This document shows positions 7,510-14,838 of a stretch of DNA of 14,838 bases, piece after piece. A program made the position numbers and the translations under genes. Origin of the DNA: Bacteroidota bacterium (GTDB lineage: Bacteria > Bacteroidota > Bacteroidia > Chitinophagales > UBA2359); the NCBI GenBank assembly GCA_020631675.1, contig JAHDGT010000059.1, positions 1 to 14,838 on the forward strand, written 5' to 3'. Every line of letters starts with the position of its first letter. The stretch's first letter is position 1. The notes under the pieces were generated by a model. That model was given only the letters and a program-made list of their open reading frames with translations, did no database searches and had not been told where the DNA came from.

Positions 7510-7541
7510 AATGTGCTAATGTGCTGATTTGAAAATGTGCT
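7510..7541 (+). repeat. Octanucleotide microrepeat (AATGTGCT units)
   Basis: Four consecutive 8-nt units read AATGTGCT, AATGTGCT, GATTTGAA and AATGTGCT, followed by a partial AATGC. It lies in the spacer between convergent genes. I recall similar AATGTGCTAATTTGAAAATG strings between genes in many Bacteroidota genomes; this is not verified here. No function is assigned. Confidence 0.75.
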
Positions 7542-7569
7542 AATGCTTTTAAGTTGGACGCATAGACAC

Positions 7570-7605
7570 AAAAAGCCCCCACCGACTTACGCGTCGGCAG
7601 GGGCT
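7570..7605 (-). terminator. Rho-independent terminator of the 2,026-residue surface-protein gene
   Basis: On the minus strand, AGCCCC (7605-7600) pairs with GGGGCT, and after a 2-nt internal mismatch CCGAC pairs with GTCGG around a 6-nt loop. Five T residues follow directly (7574-7570). The hairpin begins 57 nt after the stop codon of the minus-strand gene. On the plus strand no T-run follows, so it should work mainly leftward and does not clearly serve the convergent FG-GAP gene. Confidence 0.85.
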
Positions 7606-7661
7606 CTAACTCAAAACTCTATACGAGTATTATTAGTAATCTCACATCAATAGTTCTAATC

Positions 7662-10600
7662 CTACTTAGTGATGATCACTTGTTCATGCTCGATTAATCC
7701 GTTATCTCCGGTCAATTGAAGTAAGTAAACACCAGCAGCTAAGTTCTCAGATACGACATCTACACCGTAAACATCACCTGCTTCAGCTTTACCACTGAAT
7801 AAGTTCACTACTCTTTGACCATTCACACTGAATAAGCCAAGATCAACATGAGCTGTTTCAGAAACACTGAAGTTGACAACCGCCATATCAGAGAATGGAT
7901 TCGGACTTGCCTTCAACATGGAAGCAGCATCTTTTGAGCGACCACCAGGTGTAACTCTTGTTACCCAGTACCAACCGCTTGTGGTCTGATCCCCACAAGT
8001 TACTGTTAAGGAATACCAACCACTTACACAATTGCTGATGCTAGCTGTACCATTACCAGTGCCATCCCAAGAAGCAGGTCCGGTCCAGTCATAGCTATAA
8101 GCACCTCCGCAGTCGCCACCGGTAACTACTACATCAATAGTACCTTCAGCTGTTGGTGTGAATGGATTATCTCCTACTACGGTATAGCTTTCGATATCCA
8201 GGATCAGATCCATAGTACCATCACCATTCATGTCATCATTGCTGAAGACCAAGAAGCCACCTGAACAATTATTGGCATCGGTAGCCGTCACAGACCATTC
8301 CGCATCATCCGCATAGATGATTCTGATCAAACCAGGCTGTGTGATCGAGTGACGTACATAGCCTGTTTCCTCCCATTCGAAGTCGTACGGTAAAGTACCC
8401 CCACAAATGCTGATTTCATGTGTGTTGTAGTAGAAAGGAGATGTACTACCTGTAACCCCTTCTAAGGTATTAGGACCCATACCAGCGAAGGTGATCGGAC
8501 TAGGTACATACTGATCATCAGCAACGGAAAGATCATGACAAATGTCATCATTCATACCCACCATCGCGATATCAGAAGTGTAGGTGTTACCTGCGTTCTG
8601 AATATCTGGAACCATTGTTAGTCCATCCATTGATTGTGGTAGTGGATCCGGCTGTTTGAAATCGAAATCATTGTAAGAATAGAAACGTACATCCAAACCA
8701 GGATTACCATCCGCACAAGGACCGAAATCAGGTGCCAAGTTATATGGTGCTAATGTCCAATGCTCATATGCGAACTCGAAAGTAGCTTGCGAGTTGATAC
8801 CAACAGGTACTGTTGGTGTCGCACTTTGGTTCAATGCTGTAGCAGCAGGAACACTTGTGAATGTTGCCGGCCAGGTCAAATCGTCAGATAAGTCGATCAC
8901 CTCTAAGATCATACCCGCATCATCCGTAACGATCAAGTAAGTGGAATAAAGATTAAAATCTTCATAACCCGTAACCGTAACGGTCATAGGCTCACCAGCT
9001 GTTTCTAAGTTACCATCCGCATCATATACATCCGGGCATATCGGTGTAGTAGCCGGGAAACCAGCTTCAGCGATACAGCACTTGTAGTCTTGAGGACCCG
9101 CAGGGATAGAGATACAAGTCGTACCCATATCAGCTGGAGCGATCGTGTTAGTGATCACGAAGTTCACCTCACCTACAGAAGCCGCAGGAGCGAATACCTC
9201 GTCAGGATCGAAAATATAGCTAGTGCCCGTATTCTCAACCGTTGGTAAGCCATCAATAGATTGGCTCACTGTGGTACCGAATGCCACATCATCGAAAGTA
9301 GCCTCCACCAAGAAATTCATACAGCTTGGTGTTAACTCAACACGGCATTCTAATGGTAAGTCAGGTAAGGCGATGGTAGCAGTGATCTCAGGATAAACTG
9401 CCACATCAATAGAACCCGCAGCGATCCATTCATCATCATACAAACCAGCCGCACCAACAGGATCAAAAGAAGACATGTCTCCATCTTTGTCACACTGTAA
9501 GAAAGCGTACAAAGTGAACTCTCCCTGAATACAGTTATCAATCGGTAACATATCTCCATCAGTGTATGGTGTTGCTGTCATAGGGTCCGGAGCAGGGTCA
9601 CCCGTAGCTACCGTGAACCAAACTACACCATCAGCCGCATTATCCATACCACTTGCAACATCTGTTGTGTTCAACTGACCATTGATGTCATTGATGCCAG
9701 CAGAGAAAGAAGCCGCAACCGATAGATCAGGTAACTCTCCATCACATAAGTTTTGCAATGCCGCATCAGCCGTAGCTGCTGGGCAACAAGATACTTGGTC
9801 ACCCGTCAAAGTAACCGGACATAAGTCAGGTGTACCTGCACCAGAGTTCTGTACCGTAATAGACCAACCCGCACCCAATGGGAAGTCGATAGAAACACTT
9901 GTACCATCCGTAACTGTAGCAGAAGGCGTAATGGCCGTAGAACCAGGAGCGATGATCTCAAAAGTATCATCCGCACCATCCGTACCACGAGCTACAGTGA
10001 AAGTAACACGATAAGAATCAGCACCCACATTCGCACAATCCACAACCGGTGTGAAAGTGATCGGATCCAAAATTTCAATAGCCGCAGGAACAGAAGCCAA
10101 GCTTTCACATTCCGTACCATCAGGACCTGTTACGATCTCTGTAACGGTGATATTGGTTTCATCGTCAGCAGCGGTTAATGTATAACTACCAACACTTTCT
10201 CCAGCACCAGCGATCAAGGTACCATCACGGTAGAAGTTGTAAACACCTGTACCTGGGTCAATATTCGGGTAAGGTGCCAAGTCTTGGCAGAAGGCAGGGA
10301 TAGCAGGGTTAGCAGGTGGGTTCGGTGTGTCGATAACTGTTAACACAACCGCCTCTCTTGTACTAGGACATCCATTGCACTCACATTGTACATAGTAAGT
10401 GTAATCACCAGGCGCATTGAAGTCTAAAGCACCTTCTTCAGCAGTGGTACCAGTAGGGTCAAAAGTTGCACCCGTACCTTGTTGTGTACCTCCTGTTGAG
10501 GCATCCCACCAAGTAACCGCACCAGTAGCTGGTGTTGCTGCTGTTTCCCAATCAACAGTTAAGGTAATTTCAGTACTATATACATCTTGTTCGTGGCTTG

Positions 10601-13600
10601 TTATTAAAGATCCACTAGGAACAGCACAATTAGCAATATCGTCAAAATTATCGAATAGATCAATGATCCAAACACCGCTCGCATTTTCACCATTGAACGA
10701 AGTCAGTGCTCCAGTCGGAATTGCCCATGTTCCTGGTGTAGTAGGAGCTAGAGGATCATTTATCTGTCCACTCGGAGTCGCATCAGGACTGGTGATTTCA
10801 ATTACTGCTTCATTGGCCCAAGAACCTGTACAGAACACATTTCCTTCTACAAAATAAGCTTCTCCATTAATGGAAGAGTAAGCGACATTCGTCACAGTAG
10901 CTCCAGCTGGGATACCCGCAGCAGCCATATCGTAGCTCATACTAAAGACAACATTTGACTGGTCCACTTGCCCTCCGAATTGCGTACCTGGAATTGCCAC
11001 GGTAATAGTATTAGAACCAGTAGCGCCCGGAGTATCCGGACAAGCTGGACAAGTTGCCGATAAAGAAGGGGCAGGTGCTATAGGGTTAGTCGTTTCATCT
11101 TGTTCACAAAGCTCATCCCCAGCTACCGGTGAAGGGGCAGCAGGTGTTGCTTCAATGAAGATGATGATGTTATCCGTTGTTGTACAAGTACCTGGTTCAT
11201 CAGGTGTAAGGGTTAGTGTAACGTTCGTACCTGCTTCACTTGCAGCTGGTGTATAAGTGGTCGTTAAAGCTGTAGTACTTCCGAAAGCACCCGCACCACC
11301 AGACCAAGTACCTGTTCCGAGGTTACCTCCAGTGATCGTACCTACTAAATCAACTACTTCTCCTTGACAAACAGCTTGATCCGCACCCGCATCAGCCACT
11401 GCAACTGGATCAACGGTTAGTACAACTGCTTCTCTTGGACCAGCACAACCATTGCACTCGCATTGTGCATAGAAGGTATAGGTGCCATCCGCATTTAAAT
11501 CTACTGCACCTTCTTCAGCTGTTAAACCTGTAGGATCTAATGTTCCTCCAGTGCCTTGTTGTGTTCCGCCAGTAGCAGCATCCCACCATGTTGTTGTGCT
11601 TGTTACCGGTGTTGCGGCCAATTCCCAATCTACAGTTAGTGTAAGTGTTTGAGTCATAACATCTTGTTCGTGCATAGTTGCCGAAGCTCCCGCACATAAT
11701 GCTATGTCGTCATAGTTATCGAATAAATCAATGGTCCAAAGACCACTTGCATTATCTCCATTTAGTGCGGTGCTTGAACCAGCAGCAATTGTCCAATCAC
11801 CTGGAGCATTAGCTGCTCCGGGATCAGCTATTTGACCACTTGTATTCGAGTCAGGACTTGTAATCTCAATAACGGCTTCACTCGCCCAAGAACCTAAACA
11901 AGGTCCACCACCATCTACATCAAATGCCATCCCGCTCACTTCAGAATAGGAAACTCCCGTAACCGTAGCTCCGCTAGGAACTCCTGCGAATGCCATATCA
12001 TAACTCATAGAAAAAACGACATTCGCTCCACCTGGCTGACCTCCAAATTCTGTACCTGGAATATCAACGGTAATCGTATTTGAACCTGTTGCGGCAGGAA
12101 TATCCGGGCAAGCTGCACAGTTAGCTACCAAACCATTAGGCGTATCTCCTTGACAAATCAAATCATCTGTAACAGTTGGAGCAGCAGGGAGACCTACAAT
12201 ATCCACTTTCACAGTAGTAGAAGTTGAGCAACCGTCATCAGTGGTCACATCAAGATCCAAGATGTATCTACCAGGAGTTGTTGTTGCAAAAGTTGGGGAA
12301 GCTACATTGGTAGCAGATAAAGGACCAGTATCCCCGGTCCATGTATAGGTATCAATTGTACCAGAACCCGGTGTGTCTTCACTAAAAGTAAGTGCGACTG
12401 CGGGATCACCTTCACAAGCTTCTGTATCACTTGGTGCAACAGAAATCACTGGCTCATCACAACAAAGCACGAAATCTACCATAAAGTCGGCAGAGGTGTC
12501 ATTACAACCGTCTAATATTCCATTGCTATTCGCATCATAAAAGTACTCCGCTGTATAAGTAGTATTCGCTACACCATCACTGATCACACCTGTTGTTGGA
12601 TCGATAGTAGCAATACCATCAGGAGCTGTGGTACTACCATTGGTAAACTGGAAAGTTCCAACACCTGGGAAACCACTAACAATTGGTGGGTTTGTTGGTG
12701 TATTATTACATAATTGCTCTCCGGCTGTGGCCGGATCAACATCCCCAGTATATTCTAACTGGGGATCAGGTGCCGCACCAGGACTCAACTCGAAGACAAC
12801 AATGGCTTGGGCACATGCACCAGGGGCTAAATCACCTAAGTCATAGGCGATACCAAACGCTTGATCAGCTAATTCACTAAATCCCTCGTTTGTATCATCC
12901 CATCCTGTACCAGTAGTTGAAATAAGCGTGCTTGGATCCGGGACATCAAATGAAAAAAGTGTTCCCACATAAGCATTATCATCTCTTTGTCCATCACCAT
13001 CATTATCAGAACATCCTGAATGTAGGGATAAAAAGCAGCCTGCACCACCGCCAACAGCAGTAATTTCAGCCGTTGTTCCTCCCGTACCAAAAGTACCAGA
13101 ACCACCTTGCGTAACAATCGTATTCGTAGTTGCAAAACCTCCTCCTTGAGGTTGATCGTTATCAGGATCAAATCCTAGACCATAAGAAACACCTGTAATT
13201 GTAGCACCAGTGGTATTACAAATTTCAACTGTATTCGTAAAGTATAAATCACTAGCACCCACTGTATAGGTTTGTGTGATTTGCAAGCCATTAGTTGTGG
13301 TACCTGTCCAGACAATCTCACCGACACCACCATTTGCAGAAGGTTGTGTTGCTGTCAGTGTCCCTGCCACACCACATGCACCATCTCTGTCATTATTTTG
13401 AAAGAATGTGCCACCTCCGGCTACTGCCCAACCTGCGAAGGGTCCACCAGGTAAGAAATAATCACCACATTGAGTTGCCCAGCCGTCCATAGCAGGATTA
13501 GCAGTAAAACCAATACTTGTGTTCGTTGGGTGGTATGCACCATAATCGCTACCTGTTGTAGGAGGACCTAAAAAAGTGGTTCCGCCTAAAACACCGCATT

Positions 13601-13742
13601 GAGCGTCAATTCCGATTTCAACGAACTGCCCTTGTACGAAGCCATCCCCATCCCCATTTAATTGGGCGAATGTGCTAAAAACCGAAGAACCAGCAAAAAG
13701 AAATACAACTATTAAAGATAGTTTTTGTAAAGTAAAATTCAT
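7662..13742 (-). CDS. Giant T9SS-exported modular surface protein (PKD, P-like and Ig-like modules, type A sorting domain)
   Basis: This 2,026-residue protein has a signal peptide cleaved probably after A26 (STFA|QLNGD). Residues about 28-345 form a domain I cannot name, containing a calcium-loop-like DNDGDGQRDDN. A PKD-like module covers about 436-515 (YTWTGDTGPL). Two long repeat units follow, starting at 519 and 867. Each has a domain resembling the P-domain of proprotein convertases (GLWTIDLFDNYDD; GVWIIDLFDNFDD) and an Ig-like module with QCECNGC and REAVVLTV; the first also has an AGADQ-type module. Further Ig-like stretches run to about 1935. The C-terminus from about 1938 (SPNPFSD, then GVYLLQL and VIITK at the end) is a T9SS type A sorting domain, so export across the outer membrane and surface attachment or release are expected. 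An adhesive or matrix role is inferred; no catalytic site was seen. It is probably cotranscribed with the small gene 38 bp upstream and ends at a strong terminator. Confidence 0.93.
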   Translation of the reverse strand: MNFTLQKLSLIVVFLFAGSSVFSTFAQLNGDGDGFVQGQFVEIGIDAQCGVLGGTTFLGPPTTGSDYGAYHPTNTSIGFTANPAMDGWATQCGDYFLPGGPFAGWAVAGGGTFFQNNDRDGACGVAGTLTATQPSANGGVGEIVWTGTTTNGLQITQTYTVGASDLYFTNTVEICNTTGATITGVSYGLGFDPDNDQPQGGGFATTNTIVTQGGSGTFGTGGTTAEITAVGGGAGCFLSLHSGCSDNDGDGQRDDNAYVGTLFSFDVPDPSTLISTTGTGWDDTNEGFSELADQAFGIAYDLGDLAPGACAQAIVVFELSPGAAPDPQLEYTGDVDPATAGEQLCNNTPTNPPIVSGFPGVGTFQFTNGSTTAPDGIATIDPTTGVISDGVANTTYTAEYFYDANSNGILDGCNDTSADFMVDFVLCCDEPVISVAPSDTEACEGDPAVALTFSEDTPGSGTIDTYTWTGDTGPLSATNVASPTFATTTPGRYILDLDVTTDDGCSTSTTVKVDIVGLPAAPTVTDDLICQGDTPNGLVANCAACPDIPAATGSNTITVDIPGTEFGGQPGGANVVFSMSYDMAFAGVPSGATVTGVSYSEVSGMAFDVDGGGPCLGSWASEAVIEITSPDSNTSGQIADPGAANAPGDWTIAAGSSTALNGDNASGLWTIDLFDNYDDIALCAGASATMHEQDVMTQTLTLTVDWELAATPVTSTTTWWDAATGGTQQGTGGTLDPTGLTAEEGAVDLNADGTYTFYAQCECNGCAGPREAVVLTVDPVAVADAGADQAVCQGEVVDLVGTITGGNLGTGTWSGGAGAFGSTTALTTTYTPAASEAGTNVTLTLTPDEPGTCTTTDNIIIFIEATPAAPSPVAGDELCEQDETTNPIAPAPSLSATCPACPDTPGATGSNTITVAIPGTQFGGQVDQSNVVFSMSYDMAAAGIPAGATVTNVAYSSINGEAYFVEGNVFCTGSWANEAVIEITSPDATPSGQINDPLAPTTPGTWAIPTGALTSFNGENASGVWIIDLFDNFDDIANCAVPSGSLITSHEQDVYSTEITLTVDWETAATPATGAVTWWDASTGGTQQGTGATFDPTGTTAEEGALDFNAPGDYTYYVQCECNGCPSTREAVVLTVIDTPNPPANPAIPAFCQDLAPYPNIDPGTGVYNFYRDGTLIAGAGESVGSYTLTAADDETNITVTEIVTGPDGTECESLASVPAAIEILDPITFTPVVDCANVGADSYRVTFTVARGTDGADDTFEIIAPGSTAITPSATVTDGTSVSIDFPLGAGWSITVQNSGAGTPDLCPVTLTGDQVSCCPAATADAALQNLCDGELPDLSVAASFSAGINDINGQLNTTDVASGMDNAADGVVWFTVATGDPAPDPMTATPYTDGDMLPIDNCIQGEFTLYAFLQCDKDGDMSSFDPVGAAGLYDDEWIAAGSIDVAVYPEITATIALPDLPLECRVELTPSCMNFLVEATFDDVAFGTTVSQSIDGLPTVENTGTSYIFDPDEVFAPAASVGEVNFVITNTIAPADMGTTCISIPAGPQDYKCCIAEAGFPATTPICPDVYDADGNLETAGEPMTVTVTGYEDFNLYSTYLIVTDDAGMILEVIDLSDDLTWPATFTSVPAATALNQSATPTVPVGINSQATFEFAYEHWTLAPYNLAPDFGPCADGNPGLDVRFYSYNDFDFKQPDPLPQSMDGLTMVPDIQNAGNTYTSDIAMVGMNDDICHDLSVADDQYVPSPITFAGMGPNTLEGVTGSTSPFYYNTHEISICGGTLPYDFEWEETGYVRHSITQPGLIRIIYADDAEWSVTATDANNCSGGFLVFSNDDMNGDGTMDLILDIESYTVVGDNPFTPTAEGTIDVVVTGGDCGGAYSYDWTGPASWDGTGNGTASISNCVSGWYSLTVTCGDQTTSGWYWVTRVTPGGRSKDAASMLKASPNPFSDMAVVNFSVSETAHVDLGLFSVNGQRVVNLFSGKAEAGDVYGVDVVSENLAAGVYLLQLTGDNGLIEHEQVIITK
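10340..12188 (-). repeat. Two in-frame P-like/Ig repeat units inside the giant surface-protein gene
   Basis: Unit A spans about 12188-11145 and unit B about 11144-10340. Corresponding TGSNTITV positions are 1,068 bases (356 residues) apart. Both units carry the same order: a cysteine-containing lead (CAACPDIPAATG / CPACPDTPGATG), a P-like domain (SWASEAVIEITSPD / SWANEAVIEITSPD) and an Ig-like module with QCECNGC. Unit B has about 8 extra residues near its start and lacks the AGADQ-type module that ends unit A. DNA similarity is clear but much lower than in the 1-55 / 1081-1135 block of the other surface-protein gene. Confidence 0.8.
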
Positions 13743-13780
13743 ATCAGAGAAATTAGGAGTGAGTTAAATGAAAGTCCGGC

Positions 13781-14083
13781 TTAATCATCGGTTCTTTCTT
13801 TTTCTAGCTTCGCTTCAAGAGCTGCCTTACCATATTGATAATTCTGTTCGTGAACCAAGCCTTTCTGGTACTGATCTTCTAGCATGATCAGCTTCTCTTC
13901 CGTACTTAATTCTTGATAAGTTTTAGCTGTGAGCTTGTCGATCTCATTTTGACTGACTTCGCAGTACGATTTTACTTTGGTTTTAGCCTTTATTTTGGCT
14001 TGGTCTGCCGACTGTTGGGCAAATAAGACACTACAACTGAGAAATAACGCAATTGGAAGTGCCATTTTAAAAATGACATGCAT
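13781..14083 (-). CDS. Small exported protein of unknown function, upstream partner of the giant surface protein
   Basis: This 100-codon gene has a signal peptide (MALPIALFLSCSVLFA, cleavage probably before QQSAD). The mature part of about 75 residues is charged and likely helical, rich in Lys, Glu and Gln (KIKAKTKVKSYC, LSTEEKLIMLEDQYQKG, ALEAKLEKERTDD), with one cysteine in the mature part. I do not recognise the family. It could be periplasmic or surface-exposed; no lipobox or transmembrane helix beyond the signal was seen. The first ATG is at 14083; an internal ATG at 14065 gives a more typical signal peptide start and may be the true one. It lies 38 bp upstream of the 2,026-residue T9SS protein on the same strand with no terminator between, so cotranscription is likely and a joint role is possible. 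Confidence 0.75.
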   Translation of the reverse strand: MHVIFKMALPIALFLSCSVLFAQQSADQAKIKAKTKVKSYCEVSQNEIDKLTAKTYQELSTEEKLIMLEDQYQKGLVHEQNYQYGKAALEAKLEKERTDD

Positions 14084-14560
14084 AGAAAAAGTTTTTGAGT
14101 TAAAAAGTCACTTAAATCAGTAAAGTTTTGATGGCATTTTCTTGACTTTCATTTCACCTTCAAATACTGATTTAATAACATTTAATTAATATTATCAACT
14201 AAAATTAGTGATGGGATTCTTAATTATTTGTGTACATAAATTGCCCTTTGTTGGAGCAAATCATGTTTTTCCTAGGTATTAAACAGCATTCAAAAACAAA
14301 TAATTTTCATCAAACTAACTCATAAACATTAACTTAAATATTCTATTTTATCAAACTTAAAAATAAATACTGTTGAATTCATATGCGACTATACTTTAAT
14401 CGTAAAATCATAAAAATTGGCGAATGGTTCTAATTTTGTGGCGAATCGCATTGTATATTTATTGCATAACAAATGACTTAAAAAGGAAAGGGGGGGGTAA
14501 AATTCTACAATACCTGAGATAATAAAATTAAATGTACCTGATTTTTAATTTATTTACGTA
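14084..14560. other. AT-rich intergenic region, no gene seen; likely promoter region of the leftward operon
   Basis: No coding frame is convincing in these 477 bases. On the minus strand TAAGTTTG (14359-14352) fits the Bacteroidota TAnnTTTG -7 box, but I see no TTG about 18 nt upstream, and the leader would be about 260 nt. On the plus strand TAATTTTG (14431-14438) fits the same box, but its nearest TTG is only 11 nt away. A run of eight G occurs at 14490-14497. None of these is strong enough for a separate call. Confidence 0.5.
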
Positions 14561-14833
14561 AGGGATAGGAGTGGTAATGAAGCTGATGAATGCGCCCTGT
14601 TTGGCGGCGTAAAAAGGCGGCCCGGAGGTAGCCATTTTTACGCCTGCCAAACAGCAGCAGGCAGCAGCTGAATTTTAACGGATAGCCCGACCACGCAGTT
14701 AAGGCTTGCGCTCTTTTCGCCAAAGGATGATTTTTCCGTAGAGACGTTATAGTATAACGTCTGTACTTTTGCCGCTGGGAGCACATTATTTTAATAAGAA
14801 AAAGCGCAAGACTTTATTGCGTGGATACGCCCT
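14561..14833 (+). repeat. Structured intergenic repeat element, copy 2 (possible RNA)
   Basis: Same layout and strand as the copy at 3762-4018. The 5' box AGGGATAGGAGTGGTA (14561-14576) is identical. The inner hairpin 14597-14615 / 14635-14654 is 19 bp with a single bulged base and holds the loop GGCGGCCCGGAGGTAGCCA (14616-14634), one base different from copy 1. AACGGATAGCCCG (14677-14689) is identical. The second stem CTTGCGCT / AGCGCAAG (14705-14712 / 14803-14810) continues inward with TTTTC / GAAAA past one bulged C. Between its arms lies a perfect 10-bp inverted repeat (14742-14751 / 14753-14762). The 3' box TATTGCGTGGATACGCCCT is at 14815-14833, 5 nt from the right edge. The outer stem is weaker than in copy 1: 5 bp, then tandem G-A mismatches, then 3 bp. 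Function unknown. Confidence 0.8.
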
Positions 14834-14838
14834 GATAA

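Noticed and set aside
7574..7605. The 7574-7605 hairpin as bidirectional terminator for the FG-GAP gene
   Set aside because: The plus-strand side is followed by CTAACTC rather than a T-run, and it lies 110 nt past the stop; only the minus-strand reading is convincing.
9682..10014. Plus-strand open frames of 60-146 codons inside the two giant minus-strand genes (e.g. 9682-10014, 10417-10857, 486-803)
   Set aside because: They are antisense shadows of Thr/Gly/Ala-rich coding DNA; the opposite strand has clear signal peptides, domains and a sorting domain.
14490..14497. Run of eight G as a phase-variable tract
   Set aside because: It lies about 400 bp from the nearest start codon with no promoter boxes recognised around it, so no switching role can be supported.

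Overview
The window looks like a piece of a Bacteroidota chromosome, most likely a free-living or marine group such as the Saprospiraceae (genus not determinable here). The reasons are a type IX secretion (T9SS) C-terminal sorting domain, very large secreted proteins built from PKD/Ig/P-like modules, a CRTAC1/ASPIC-type FG-GAP lipoprotein, AT-rich intergenic DNA without clear Shine-Dalgarno sites, and short 7-8 nt tandem microrepeats of a kind common between genes in this phylum.

Layout. Positions 1-2242 (minus) hold the N-terminal 747 codons of a large modular secreted protein that runs off the left edge; its visible body contains a 1,080-bp (360-residue) tandem repeat. A 720-bp AT-rich divergent spacer follows, then a rhomboid intramembrane protease (2964-3743, plus). 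Just after it is a ~257-nt structured repeat element (3762-4018). Next is a 1,121-residue FG-GAP/VCBS lipoprotein with an ASPIC/UnbV domain (4098-7463, plus; TTG start proposed). A short convergent spacer carries octanucleotide microrepeats, a remnant of the structured element, and the terminator of the opposing gene. A 2,026-residue T9SS-exported surface protein (7662-13742, minus) sits 38 bp downstream of a 100-codon exported small protein (13781-14083, minus), probably as a two-gene operon. After 477 bp of AT-rich DNA, a second copy of the structured element (14561-14833) reaches the right edge.

How the parts relate. The two giant proteins are paralogous mosaics sharing a PKD-like module, a cysteine-containing Ig-like module and an AGADQ-type module, with similar repeat periods (360 and 356 residues). 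They are probably extracellular adhesin or matrix-type proteins. The FG-GAP lipoprotein is also a cell-envelope protein. Nothing in the sequence ties the rhomboid to them functionally.

The most unusual signal is the repeat element. Two same-strand copies share a 16-nt 5' box, a 19-nt apical loop and a 13-nt internal box almost exactly, while the stems between these boxes differ in sequence yet remain self-complementary. Copy 1 contains four G-T pairs that would be stable only in RNA made from the plus strand. This fits a structured RNA, or a mobile hairpin element, better than a random intergenic repeat. No CRISPR array, tRNA, rRNA, transposase or phage gene was seen.
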